The position numbers and the translations under genes are program-made. Of a stretch of DNA of 64,000 nt, positions 31,892 through 40,733 are shown piece after piece. The notes under the pieces are model-generated. The model searched no databases and was not told where the DNA came from. It saw nothing but the letters and a program-made list of their open reading frames with translations. Positions within the stretch are counted from its first letter, which is position 1. Each line of letters opens with the position of its first letter. This DNA is from JAUILA01 sp050289805. Lineage in GTDB: Bacteria; Bacteroidota; Bacteroidia; Cytophagales; Cyclobacteriaceae. The stretch is from NCBI GenBank assembly GCA_050289805.1, contig JBNKGL010000013.1, positions 53,184 to 117,183 of the forward strand, given 5' to 3'.

Positions 31892-32280
31892 GGATACCAG
31901 CAATCCTAATCTTGTCAGTAATACTTCTTTCTTTTACCTGGCAGGACCAGAAAAAAGCGCAGAGTATTGAGCGGGGAAAAGCAATATATAACCAGCTCTG
32001 TATCGCCTGTCATCAGGCCAATGGTGAAGGAATACCCGGCGCTTTTCCTCCGCTGGCAAAATCAGATTACCTGCTGGAGGATGTCACCAGAGGTATTCAT
32101 GCCGTTAAATTCGGGCTTCAGGGAGAAATTGTTGTAAATGGGAAGACATATAATTCTATTATGACATCCCAGCAACTTACAGATCCCGAAGTAGCGGATG
32201 TATTGAATTATGTCCTGAATTCCTGGGGAAATTCGCACGAGTATGTCTCTGTGGAGCAGGTTGAAGCAATAGATCACTAA
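31888..32280 (+). CDS. Periplasmic cytochrome c (class I)
   Basis: The 130-residue protein has a signal peptide or N-terminal anchor (1-18) and one haem site C38-I-A-C41-H42, with the usual GEGIPGAFPPLAKSDYL segment and a probable Met ligand in SIMTSQQLTDPEVADVLNYV. It fits a small electron carrier that accepts electrons from the PQQ dehydrogenase and passes them to the respiratory chain. The start overlaps the dehydrogenase stop (ATGA). The C-terminal tail beyond about 115 has no haem contact. Confidence 0.93.
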   Translation: MRIPAILILSVILLSFTWQDQKKAQSIERGKAIYNQLCIACHQANGEGIPGAFPPLAKSDYLLEDVTRGIHAVKFGLQGEIVVNGKTYNSIMTSQQLTDPEVADVLNYVLNSWGNSHEYVSVEQVEAIDH

Positions 32281-32286
32281 TTTGTG

Positions 32287-34563
32287 ATGGCCGGCAGGTT
32301 TCTGTTATTTCTTTGTTTTCTGTTCTCAGGATTTATCCTTCACGGTCAGGCGACCATACGTATCATCGATGCCCGCACAAACCAGCCCCTGGGCGGAGCA
32401 ACAATTCAATGCGAAGGCGAAATCTCTTCTATCGCTAACGATGAGGGTATAATAATTATACCTGAAGGGAGTGAAAATTGCCTGATACGATATGTAGGTT
32501 ATGAATCTGTCTCCGTGTCAGTTTCAGGTAATGGAGAAAATGTAATTTATCTTAAACCCCGACTGGAAGTTTTACCATCGGTAGTAATTCAGGGATACCA
32601 GGAAGCGGTAACGTTAAATTCTGTTGCCGGGGGATATGCATATCTTCCCGGCAAGGAGATCAATGTTTTTTCTGCGGTTACACCTGTCACAGCATTTAAC
32701 AGCCTTGCGGGCGTGAGGATGGAACAGCGTTCCCCTGCAAGTTACCGTGTGAATATTCGTGGCAGCACGCTCCGGTCGCCATTTGGCGTAAGGAATGTAA
32801 AGGTGTACTGGAATAATATTCCCCTTACGGAACCTACAGGAAATACACCCCTGAATCTCCTCGCTCTTGAGCAATTGGGAAATGTCCAAATCATTAAGGG
32901 ACCGGCCGGAAGCAGTTATGGTGCAGGTATTGGAGGTGTTATCCTGTTGGAGAATGAACTTTCAGCGACACAGCGTGGCCTGTCGGCAGATGCTTCGGTT
33001 ACAATAGGAAGCTTTCAGATGAGCAGGCTTCAGGCCGGGTTTACCTACAATGGAGAGAATGAATCAGTTCAACTTCAGGCGTCGAAACATTCTTCAGATG
33101 GTTATCGTGATCATTCACGTTCCGAACGGGGAAATCTTGTTCTGAGCGGGACGGTTTCGATATCGGATCATCAGGAGTTGGGGTTTCATATGCTGGCAGC
33201 GGACCTGTTTTATGAATTGCCGGGAGGCCTTACGGAAGAACAGTACAGGGATGACCCGACAATGGCACGGACAGCATCGGTTTCGCAAAACAGCCTGATA
33301 GATCAACAATATCTTCTTGGGGGTATTGATCACCAGATTTCATGGGGAAAGGGATCAAATCAGTCACAGGTTTTCTTTTCAAATTCAAAAAAGAGAAATC
33401 CATTCATCACCAATTATGAATATGAGAACCTGAATGGGGGAGGGATCAGAACCCGGTTTCACCAGGATTTGGGACCTTTGAAATTAACGTTAGGCGGCGA
33501 ATGGCAATGGGGCAAAGCGACAGCCGACAATTTTGGGAATAAACAGGGGTTTCCCGATACCCTCAGATATTCAGATGACAACCGACAATTTACCGGATTT
33601 GAATATCTACAGCTGTCATATCAGAATACAGATTGGCATTTATCGGCGGGTGGTAGTGTAAATCATCTTTCGTATAAATTTAACAGGTTGCGTGATGCTG
33701 CTCTCGACAGCAGTTATCGACTGGAGAGACCTTTCGATGTAATTTTCTCTCCCAGGGTAGCCATCGTAAGAAAATTTCAAAATGTATCTGTTCATGCTTC
33801 TTACGGACAGGGTTTTTCGCCTCCCGGACTTGATGAGGTACGAACCAGCGATGCCACTATCAATACAGGTTTGAAAGCGGAATTTGCCAATAACTACGAG
33901 ATTGGTTTCCGTGGCCACTTTTTCAGGCAATTACTCGCAGTTGATCTGAACGCTTTTTACATGCGCCAGAAAAATACCATTGTAAGCCGTATCGACGAAA
34001 ATGGAACGAGCACGTTTGATAATGCCGGTAAAACGGAGCATAGCGGTCTGGAATTATTGGCCGGGTTGCGGATTTTGGAAAAGGACAGGGGTGCGGTGAG
34101 GTACCTTTATTTGAAGTCTGCCCTGACCTGGTACCGTTTTAAATTCCTGGATTATGTGAGGGCCGCAGGTGGTGAAAATACTGATTTCAGTGGAAATGAT
34201 CTGACCGGGACACCAGATCTGTCGCTTAGTTTCTGGCTGACGGCAAGGTTCTTCAAAGGGATTCAGGCGGATTTGAATTATCAGCATGTATCTGCGATTC
34301 CGCTGAATGACGCGAATACGGTTTTGTCGGATTCGTATGATCTTGTTCAGCTGAATCTCCAGTGGACATGTAGTTTGAATGATCGGTTAGCCCTGGTGGT
34401 CTTTGGGGGAATAGATAACCTTTTCGACCAGAAATATTCACTTGGAAATGATCTCAACGCTTTCGGAAGCCGTTATTTCAATCCGGCAGCCGAGCGTAAT
34501 TACTTTGCCGGTCTACGGGTCATGTTCAATCGGTCAAATACGGTTCAAAACGGAAATCTATAA
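32287..34563 (+). CDS. TonB-dependent receptor, PqqU/YncD-like plug
   Basis: The 758-residue protein has a signal peptide (about 1-21, ending LHGQ), a CarboxypepD_reg-like domain (about 23-90), a plug domain (about 105-220: GVRMEQRSPASYRVNIRG, FGVRNVKVYWNNIPLTEPTGNTP, then VQIIKGPAGSSYGAGIGGVILL) and a 22-strand barrel. The plug pattern R-G-x4-R-x2-FGVR-x5-Y-x3-IP-T-x-P-G resembles the YncD/PqqU subgroup of TonB receptors, and in E. coli that protein imports PQQ. With the two upstream genes for a PQQ enzyme and its carrier, import of PQQ is a coherent hypothesis. A sugar, siderophore or metal complex is the alternative. The 3' end overlaps a convergent gene by 38 bases. Confidence 0.85.
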   Translation: MAGRFLLFLCFLFSGFILHGQATIRIIDARTNQPLGGATIQCEGEISSIANDEGIIIIPEGSENCLIRYVGYESVSVSVSGNGENVIYLKPRLEVLPSVVIQGYQEAVTLNSVAGGYAYLPGKEINVFSAVTPVTAFNSLAGVRMEQRSPASYRVNIRGSTLRSPFGVRNVKVYWNNIPLTEPTGNTPLNLLALEQLGNVQIIKGPAGSSYGAGIGGVILLENELSATQRGLSADASVTIGSFQMSRLQAGFTYNGENESVQLQASKHSSDGYRDHSRSERGNLVLSGTVSISDHQELGFHMLAADLFYELPGGLTEEQYRDDPTMARTASVSQNSLIDQQYLLGGIDHQISWGKGSNQSQVFFSNSKKRNPFITNYEYENLNGGGIRTRFHQDLGPLKLTLGGEWQWGKATADNFGNKQGFPDTLRYSDDNRQFTGFEYLQLSYQNTDWHLSAGGSVNHLSYKFNRLRDAALDSSYRLERPFDVIFSPRVAIVRKFQNVSVHASYGQGFSPPGLDEVRTSDATINTGLKAEFANNYEIGFRGHFFRQLLAVDLNAFYMRQKNTIVSRIDENGTSTFDNAGKTEHSGLELLAGLRILEKDRGAVRYLYLKSALTWYRFKFLDYVRAAGGENTDFSGNDLTGTPDLSLSFWLTARFFKGIQADLNYQHVSAIPLNDANTVLSDSYDLVQLNLQWTCSLNDRLALVVFGGIDNLFDQKYSLGNDLNAFGSRYFNPAAERNYFAGLRVMFNRSNTVQNGNL

Positions 34564-35104
34564 GTCCCCACATCTCATTGTCATAGAATTCAGTGGGGTA
34601 TTCGGTTTGAAACGCCTCTTTTTTGCCAAAGCGAACAATTTCAACATTTTCGATAGTCTGGGGAAATATCGTACCCGTCGCCGGTGGTTCATATTCATAC
34701 CAATATATGGTATTAATGGTAAGCATGTAGGACTTGCCGGCGGTGAGATCTATGGGATCATCAATAAAGAATTCCTGGTAGAGATTTGAGAAATATTCAA
34801 TCTCCCAGGATCGTATGACCTCTTTTGAAAAGGCATCCCATAGTGTGATCTTGTAGGCAGTGGTTGCCGGCAGCACCCCGGTGATTGACTGAAATTGTCC
34901 GTCTACTTTGGGGATGAATTCATATCCCATCTCAAACCGTCCGGATTCATTCCGGATTGTATCCTTTACGGCAAGGGGACGGGCAACTTCCACAATGGGG
35001 TATTGGCCTGTGATTTCGGGTAGTTCCACCCCATCATTACAGGAGGCTATAAAGCCTGTGACCATTGTTATCAGAATAACCGCGTACAATTTCATTTTCT
35101 TCAT
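34526..35104 (-). CDS. Lipoprotein with DUF4082-like domain
   Basis: The 192-residue lipoprotein has lipobox F-I-A-S-C (Cys22). The mature part is all-beta in character, with FEMGYEFIPKVDGQFQSITGVLPATTAYKITLWDAFSKEVI and LTAGKSYMLTINT, which resembles the DUF4082 carbohydrate/adhesion-like domain that follows bacterial surface proteins. The link is by eye only. It is downstream of a small membrane protein (four-base overlap) and overlaps the convergent TonB receptor gene by 38 bases, so it has no terminator of its own between them. Confidence 0.7.
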   Translation of the reverse strand: MKKMKLYAVILITMVTGFIASCNDGVELPEITGQYPIVEVARPLAVKDTIRNESGRFEMGYEFIPKVDGQFQSITGVLPATTAYKITLWDAFSKEVIRSWEIEYFSNLYQEFFIDDPIDLTAGKSYMLTINTIYWYEYEPPATGTIFPQTIENVEIVRFGKKEAFQTEYPTEFYDNEMWGLIDFRFEPYLTD

Positions 35105-35448
35105 TCCTTTCGCTTCCTTCCTAAAAATTTAAATGCATCCACCATCATATAAGTTCCGGTAATTCCCGTAACTCCACCGGTAATCAGCAAGGCCTGACCA
35201 AGAGTGTCATTTTCCCGGCCCAGCATCAGCCCACCGGCAATGGTAACAGTATACCCAATGGTGGCGATCAGGATTCCTTTCTGAAATTTAGATCGTGACT
35301 TTTCAAGGTTAAGATTAATGTTGTCAACCTCCGCCTGAATGTTTATGATCTCCTGTTTAAGTGAATCCAGCCGATCTTGTGTCTGGGATATTACCGGTTC
35401 CGAAACAAAGAATAAAATAATCGTTGTAAGCACAAAGAGTATTTTCAT
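35101..35448 (-). CDS. Small exported/membrane protein with coiled coil
   Basis: The 115-residue protein has a signal peptide (1-20, ending VISQ), a coiled coil (about 24-58: DRLDSLKQEIINIQAEVDNINLNLEKSR) and two C-terminal membrane helices (about 62-80 and 86-105, glycine-rich). The family is not recognised. It is the first gene of a pair; its stop overlaps the start of the lipoprotein gene by four bases, so the two products may form a small envelope complex. Confidence 0.6.
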   Translation of the reverse strand: MKILFVLTTIILFFVSEPVISQTQDRLDSLKQEIINIQAEVDNINLNLEKSRSKFQKGILIATIGYTVTIAGGLMLGRENDTLGQALLITGGVTGITGTYMMVDAFKFLGRKRKE

Positions 35449-35538
35449 AGCTCCAAATTAAATCATTCAGATTTGTTAGAAAATATTTAGATGACTAATT
35501 TATTACCCCGGAAAATACATTTGGGCGAAATGGATTTT

Positions 35539-36291
35539 CTATTGAAGCCAGGTCTTGAAATTAGGGACCCTTGAACGGCTGACGATCAAATGATCGCCGG
35601 ATCCTGATTTTGTGAAGACCTGCAACCGGTTCCCGTTTAACTGACGGATTTCCCTGATCGACTTAAGCTGAACTATGGCAGACCGGTTGATCCTGAAAAA
35701 TGACTCAGGATTGAGCATATCCTCAAGCTGTTCCAATGTAAAATCAATCAGGAATTTTTTACCCTCCAGATCTGTGAGATAGCATAATTTATCATCCGCA
35801 AAGAAATGGTCAATCTCTGCAGTATCCCTGAAATACATTCGTTGGCCGGATTTTACGAGGAATCGTTCCTTAAATTTTCTTTTTGTGAGGAGGTTGTTAA
35901 TTAATTCCCTGGACATAAAGGGAGCCTGATTTTTTTGTATTCTGAAAAATTTATCGAGTGCCTTTTTCAGATCTTCCCTTGAAATGGGTTTCAGTAAATA
36001 GTCAATGCTGTTCAATTGAAATGCCTCAATCGCATATTCGTCGTATGCGGTGGTAAAGATCACAGGATTATTGAACTGAACCTGATTGAAGATCTCGAAA
36101 CTCTTGCCGTCTGCCAGCTGAATATCAAGAAGGATCAGGTCGATGGTTTCACGATGATCTTTCAGAAAATGAACTGCTTCCTTGATGGTGTCGAGCGGCC
36201 CGAGAATATCAATGGTATTATCATAATCGGAGACCATACCATGTAGTCTTTCTGCTGCCAGTTCTTCGTCTTCAACGATTAAAATTCTCAT
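35539..36291 (-). CDS. LytTR-family response regulator
   Basis: The 250-residue protein has a receiver domain (1-120) with the acidic pocket E-D-E at residues 7-9, the phospho-accepting Asp in LILLDIQLADGKSF (about Asp56), and Thr and Lys switch residues in FTTAYDEYAIEAF and YLLKPI. A LytTR DNA-binding domain covers about 145-250 (RMYFRDTAEIDHFFADDKLCYL, FFRINRSAIVQLKSI). It is the partner of the overlapping histidine kinase and binds short direct repeats at target promoters. The nearest candidate targets are the FAS1 lipoprotein and the pair just upstream; this is a guess from proximity. Confidence 0.95.
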   Translation of the reverse strand: MRILIVEDEELAAERLHGMVSDYDNTIDILGPLDTIKEAVHFLKDHRETIDLILLDIQLADGKSFEIFNQVQFNNPVIFTTAYDEYAIEAFQLNSIDYLLKPISREDLKKALDKFFRIQKNQAPFMSRELINNLLTKRKFKERFLVKSGQRMYFRDTAEIDHFFADDKLCYLTDLEGKKFLIDFTLEQLEDMLNPESFFRINRSAIVQLKSIREIRQLNGNRLQVFTKSGSGDHLIVSRSRVPNFKTWLQ

Positions 36292-37300
36292 CTTCCACCT
36301 TTAAAATAGGTATTTTAACAATGAATTTGCCATTGGATTGTACAATCACAGCATCTTTACCACATAAAAACTCATATCGCTGACGAATGTTTTTTAATCC
36401 GGTGTTGGTGGATTCTTCCGGGACGGGTTTAAGCTGAACATTATTCTCCACTATATAATAATCACCATTAGCGTAGAGCCTGATGGTGAGTGGATCAGCC
36501 TTAGAGACAATATTATGTTTTATGGCATTTTCAATGAGCATCTGAAGAGTGGCTGGAGCGATATAATCAGAATCCCCGTTCGAATTAATAAGATTTTCTA
36601 TTTGGAGGTTTTCCCTGAACCTGATCTTGAGAAGGAAAATATACGCTTCCAGAAATTCAAGTTCTGATTTTAGTGAAACAACCTTGCTTGTTTGATTATT
36701 CAGAAGGTATCGATATACCTTGCTTAATTGCTGAATAAATTTCGAGGCTGTTTCGGGATCCTTGTGAACCAGTGTATTCAAAACGTTGAAACTGTTGAAT
36801 AGGAAGTGAGGATTCACCTGGTTCCGGAGGGCCTCAAATCGTGCTTCGGCTGTTTCTTTCAGGAGGCTTTCTTTTTCAAGCTGGTTAACCCGGCTTTGAT
36901 TCATGAAATAGATGATGGCATTTACGCAGTGCAGAAAGAGGTTGACCCTGAACGCAAATCCAAGAGAAAGCTTTAATGTAAGGAGGTAATCATCTGATAA
37001 CTGATGTGTCAACTGCAATATTCCCGTGACAAGGAAGCCTAACATCAGTACCCATATGAGACTGAGCAGATAAAATTTCAATAATGGGTGTACCCTGATC
37101 GACCTGAGGGCGGTAAGACCTTTTTCAATTAATCGGTTTCCATCCCAAATGAGATACACCATTCCCAGTATGATTCCGAAGAACAACGCCGGACTTGGCT
37201 GGAAACCAAATAATTTATCACCTTCAGTAAACAGAATATTCAGATATGAATATATAGCCAGAAGGATGATAAATATTAACCGGTAGCGGTGAGCGAACAT
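36272..37300 (-). CDS. LytS-type sensor histidine kinase
   Basis: The 342-residue protein has four membrane helices (about 5-20, 35-52, 70-90, 105-125) followed by a His_kinase domain: ARFEALRNQVNPHFLFNSFNVLNTLV with the phospho-acceptor His in N-P-H-F-L-F-N, and an ATP-binding part (LQMLIENAIKHNI and GLKNIRQRYEFL). This is the type that pairs with LytTR regulators. The start is set at ATG 37300 (MFAHRYRL); the longer reading adds 12 residues and enters the terminator hairpin of the upstream gene. It overlaps the regulator gene by 20 bases. Confidence 0.93.
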   Translation of the reverse strand: MFAHRYRLIFIILLAIYSYLNILFTEGDKLFGFQPSPALFFGIILGMVYLIWDGNRLIEKGLTALRSIRVHPLLKFYLLSLIWVLMLGFLVTGILQLTHQLSDDYLLTLKLSLGFAFRVNLFLHCVNAIIYFMNQSRVNQLEKESLLKETAEARFEALRNQVNPHFLFNSFNVLNTLVHKDPETASKFIQQLSKVYRYLLNNQTSKVVSLKSELEFLEAYIFLLKIRFRENLQIENLINSNGDSDYIAPATLQMLIENAIKHNIVSKADPLTIRLYANGDYYIVENNVQLKPVPEESTNTGLKNIRQRYEFLCGKDAVIVQSNGKFIVKIPILKVEDENFNR

Positions 37301-37305
37301 ATACG

Positions 37306-37348
37306 AAAATAAAAATAGGGAAAAGCACGGAGTCACCGCGCTTTTCCC
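37306..37348 (-). terminator. Terminator after the FAS1 lipoprotein gene
   Basis: On the plus strand GGGAAAAGCACGG (37318-37330) pairs with CCGCGCTTTTCCC (37336-37348), with one A-C mismatch, around a five-base loop. On the minus strand a T-rich run follows (TATTTTTATTTT). It separates the FAS1 gene from the kinase gene and lies in the kinase leader. Confidence 0.85.
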
Positions 37349-37362
37349 AAATTATTACTTTA

Positions 37363-38763
37363 TTAAAGAGCAGTGTCGATAGGCAGTAATATGCCATCAA
37401 TCACATGAATTACTCCATTGGTTGCCAGGACATCTGTTGATGTAACCGTAGGATCAGTCACATCGGGATCCTTATCGGTAAGAGTTACTGCACTTCCAAG
37501 GTTTACAGTAAAGTCTCCGCCCTGAAGCGTTGCAGGCATAATGCCGTCTGAAAGATCAGATGAGAATACACGTCCCTGTAAAACATGGTAAGTAAGAACA
37601 GCTGAAAGCGTTCCATCGCCCAGCAAAGGATCGATGTCTTCCGGACCGTCAACTCCGAGTGCAGTGTATAGCGCCTGGAATGCGTCGTTGGTAGGAGCAA
37701 ATACTGTGAATGGTCCGTTAGGTGCAGAAACCGCGTCCACAAGGCCCGCTTCTGTCAGGGCTGCCGCAAGGTCAGAAAATCCTGCAGCGACCGCAACTTC
37801 TACGATGTCTGCACTGGCAGGTACCAGGGTTCTGTTGATGACATGCACCACACCATTGTCCTGATCGATATCTGTAGCCACTACTTCAGAATTTCCGTTT
37901 ATGAAAACTCCGTTGCTGTTGTTAGTCAGGTAAAAATCACCTCCAAGTGAAGAAACCGTTGTGGCGAAGCCTCCGGCAGTGCTGGGTAGGTCGGCGGCCT
38001 TCACTTCTGATCCTAAAACGTGATACGTAAGGATTGGAGTAAGGTCATCAGCAGTCAATCCGTCGAGGGAAGTAATATTCGCTGCAGCGAATGCATCATT
38101 ATCCGGCGCGAAAACTGTAAGTTCTGCTTCCGGATCGATCAGTGTTTCCAGCAGTCCAGCGGTTACAACAGCTTCGGTGAGAATGGTGAAATTGTTGTTA
38201 AAATAAGCAGGTTCCACTACTGTGTTCACAATGCTCAATTCCAGTTCAGGAACAAGTACACCATCCACAACATGAATGATACCATTGGATGCCGTTACAT
38301 TGGCTGTTGTTACGTTGGCTCCATTTACAGTTACAGCTCCTCCTGCAACGCCAAAGGTTAAGATGTCACTCGATGAAAGAGCGGTGGTTGCAGTAAGACC
38401 ATCAGTAATATCTCCGGATGCTACACGGGCTCCTGAGATTACGTGATTCAAAAGGATACGGCGCACAACTGCATCCGGGATATCATTAGGATCAGTTTGG
38501 CCAATAACACCCAACAGGTTTGCAAATGCAGCGTTTGTTGGTGCGAATACAGTGAAGTCCCCGTCATTATTTAATAATTGAACAAGGTCAGGATTTCTTT
38601 CCAGCAGGTCGACGAGGATGCTTAAATTTGGATTGTTTTGAGCGATTTCTACAATGCTGTCGTCATTAACAGACATTCCATCGTCATCGTCATTACATGC
38701 GCTGAGTACAAAAATAAATGTACTCACCATCATCAGAGACAGAAGAGTTTTAAAAGATTTCAT
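37363..38763 (-). CDS. Lipoprotein with three fasciclin (FAS1) domains
   Basis: The 466-residue lipoprotein (V-L-S-A-C lipobox, Cys23, followed by an Asp-rich stretch) carries three FAS1 domains at about 33-172, 177-315 and 325-463. Each has the FAS1 marks: an N-terminal TVFAPTNxAF or TVFAPDNDAF box (H1) and a C-terminal NGVIHVIDxVLxP box (H2). FAS1 domains mediate adhesion or ligand binding at the cell surface. The third domain has DGPEDIDPLLGDGTL, a slightly longer loop. It is monocistronic, with a strong terminator. Confidence 0.95.
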   Translation of the reverse strand: MKSFKTLLSLMMVSTFIFVLSACNDDDDGMSVNDDSIVEIAQNNPNLSILVDLLERNPDLVQLLNNDGDFTVFAPTNAAFANLLGVIGQTDPNDIPDAVVRRILLNHVISGARVASGDITDGLTATTALSSSDILTFGVAGGAVTVNGANVTTANVTASNGIIHVVDGVLVPELELSIVNTVVEPAYFNNNFTILTEAVVTAGLLETLIDPEAELTVFAPDNDAFAAANITSLDGLTADDLTPILTYHVLGSEVKAADLPSTAGGFATTVSSLGGDFYLTNNSNGVFINGNSEVVATDIDQDNGVVHVINRTLVPASADIVEVAVAAGFSDLAAALTEAGLVDAVSAPNGPFTVFAPTNDAFQALYTALGVDGPEDIDPLLGDGTLSAVLTYHVLQGRVFSSDLSDGIMPATLQGGDFTVNLGSAVTLTDKDPDVTDPTVTSTDVLATNGVIHVIDGILLPIDTAL

Positions 38764-38961
38764 TTTTTTAAAGTTTAGTTGTTAAATGTGCTTCAGTGCT
38801 TTTGATGTTATAACTTCTATTCCGGGGAATCTTCCCGCCGAAAAGGAGCGGACTGTATGAAATGAGGAGTGAATGGCACAAATTGAAGTGTGAAACATGA
38901 ATTTGTTACAGGGACTTTTACCTCTGCGAGAGAATGTTTAGTTTAGAAAAAAAAATACTCG

Positions 38962-39690
38962 ATGAAATATTTATCAATTCTGTTTCTGTCACTGATGCTG
39001 TTTCCCAGCAGCATTTTTGGTCAGACAAAACCTGAGGAAACCGAAGTCTGGGAACCCATCCCGCCGGTAGTGAATACAATGGGAGAAATCCCGTCTGATG
39101 CAATTGTGTTATTTTCTCCCGACAAAGGCCTTCAGGCCTGGCAATCGGCCGACGGAGGTTCACCGGGCTGGACAGTTGAAGGTGATCATTTCACCGTGAA
39201 ACCGGGAACCGGCATGATTCGCACAAAGGATAATTTCGGTGATATTCAGCTGCATATTGAATGGCGCACGCCTGAAAAGGTGGTAGGAGAAGGCCAGGGC
39301 AGAGGTAACAGCGGTATTTTCCTTATGGGCAAATATGAAGTTCAGGTGTTGGATTCATACAACAACAGAACCTATTCAAACGGACAGGCCGGAAGTGTTT
39401 ATAAGCAACATATTCCGCTGGCTAATGCCAGCCGTCCTCCGGGAGTCTGGCAGAAATACGATATAATCTTTATTGCGCCGAAATTCAACAGCGACGGTTC
39501 ATTAAAATCTCCTGCGCGGGTTACAGTAATTCATAATGGTGTTTTGGTCCAGAATAATGTTGAACTTATGGGGCCCACAGAATATATTGGTAAACCTGTT
39601 TATAAATCACATCCCGATGCGTTGCCGCTTGAATTGCAGGATCATTCAAATCCCGTCAGTTACCGAAATATCTGGGTAAGAAAGCTCTAA
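38962..39690 (+). CDS. DUF1080 (3-keto-disaccharide hydrolase-like) exported protein
   Basis: The 242-residue protein has a signal peptide (about 1-20, ending IFGQ) and a DUF1080 domain of the concanavalin-like jelly-roll type: DKGLQAWQSADGGSPGWTVEGD, FGDIQLHIEWRTPE, GNSGIFLMGKYEVQVLDSY, and C-terminal PLELQDHSNPVSYRNIWVRKL. Some relatives cleave 3-keto-sugars such as 3-keto-trehalose; many are uncharacterised. No keto-sugar dehydrogenase of the GFO/IDH type is adjacent. It is followed by a strong bidirectional terminator. Confidence 0.92.
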   Translation: MKYLSILFLSLMLFPSSIFGQTKPEETEVWEPIPPVVNTMGEIPSDAIVLFSPDKGLQAWQSADGGSPGWTVEGDHFTVKPGTGMIRTKDNFGDIQLHIEWRTPEKVVGEGQGRGNSGIFLMGKYEVQVLDSYNNRTYSNGQAGSVYKQHIPLANASRPPGVWQKYDIIFIAPKFNSDGSLKSPARVTVIHNGVLVQNNVELMGPTEYIGKPVYKSHPDALPLELQDHSNPVSYRNIWVRKL

Positions 39691-39716
39691 AAAAGGGGCG
39701 CTTCAGGCGCCCTTTA
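39691..39716. terminator. Bidirectional terminator between convergent DUF1080 and aldo/keto reductase genes
   Basis: GGGCGC (39696-39701) pairs with GCGCCC (39707-39712) around TTCAG, extended by A-T pairs on both sides (AAA before, TTT after). It serves both converging genes and contains the stop of the reductase gene. Confidence 0.85.
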
Positions 39717-40728
39717 ATATTTCGTTTATGGCCTTCAGTTCGTCTTGCGTGAAAGCTGTATTATTCAGTGATTCAAGGTTTTGATCAAGCTGTCGAACCG
39801 AACTTGCGCCGATTAATACTGATGTGACTACAGGATCTTTCAATAACCACGCAATTGCCATTTGTGAAAGTTCCTGTCCACGATTTTTTGCGATCTCATT
39901 GAGTGCCCTGATCGACGGTATCATTCGCTCCACCTCATCCTTTTCCAGATAGGTCATAGCTTTGCCGGCTCTTGAATCGGCCGGAATTCCATCGATATAT
40001 TTTGATGTAAGCATTCCCTGCGCCAGTGGCGAGAAGGCAATGAGTCCCGTTCCGTTGGATCGAAGGGTATCCAACAAACCATCTTCAACCCAACGGTCAA
40101 ACATTGAATAACGTGCCTGGTGAATCAGGCATGGGGTCCCTAGGGAATTGAGTATATCAAATGCCTTCTGGGAGTCTTCTGCAGAATAATTAGAAATACC
40201 CACATAGAGTGCCTTTCCCTGGCGAACGATATGGTCAAGGGCCATCATTGTTTCTTCCAGTGGGGTATCGGGATCCGGCCGATGGTGGTAGAAAAGATCT
40301 ACATAATCGAGCCCCATTCGTTTCAGGCTTTGATCCAGACTTGCAATCAGATATTTACGGGAGCCAAGATTGCCATAGGGTCCCGGCCACATATCAAAGC
40401 CGGCTTTGCTGGAAATAAACAATTCATCGCGATAACCCTTAAAGTCGTGACGCAGAATTGTGCCGAAATTTTCCTCGGCCGACCCAAACGGAGGTCCATA
40501 ATTGTTCGCCAGGTCAAAATGTGTTATGCCCTTATCAAACGCCCTCCGCACAATCATTCTGCCCTTGTGGAGGTCATCTATAAAACCAAAGTTATGCCAC
40601 AGTCCAAGCGAAATATTCGGAAGTAAAATACCACTCTTCCCACAGCGCCTGAATGCCTCCTTATCATAGCGGTTGGAAGCCGGCTGATAGGGAGTAATTC
40701 CCGACTTATCATTTATGTGCAATTCCAT
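39703..40728 (-). CDS. Aldo/keto reductase, YghZ-like
   Basis: The 341-residue protein is a (beta/alpha)8 NADPH reductase. It matches the YghZ/L-glyceraldehyde-3-phosphate reductase group: FRRCGKSGILLPNISLGLWHNFG, HFDLANNYGPPFGSAEENFG with catalytic Asp and Tyr, LFISSKAGFDMWPGPYG with Lys, and DYVDLFYHHRPDPDTPLEE with His. It reduces toxic aldehydes or L-glyceraldehyde 3-phosphate. It lies five bases downstream of transketolase on the same strand, a sensible pairing with a pentose-phosphate enzyme whose intermediates are aldehydes. Confidence 0.94.
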   Translation of the reverse strand: MELHINDKSGITPYQPASNRYDKEAFRRCGKSGILLPNISLGLWHNFGFIDDLHKGRMIVRRAFDKGITHFDLANNYGPPFGSAEENFGTILRHDFKGYRDELFISSKAGFDMWPGPYGNLGSRKYLIASLDQSLKRMGLDYVDLFYHHRPDPDTPLEETMMALDHIVRQGKALYVGISNYSAEDSQKAFDILNSLGTPCLIHQARYSMFDRWVEDGLLDTLRSNGTGLIAFSPLAQGMLTSKYIDGIPADSRAGKAMTYLEKDEVERMIPSIRALNEIAKNRGQELSQMAIAWLLKDPVVTSVLIGASSVRQLDQNLESLNNTAFTQDELKAINEILKGA

Positions 40729-40733
40729 ATTAA

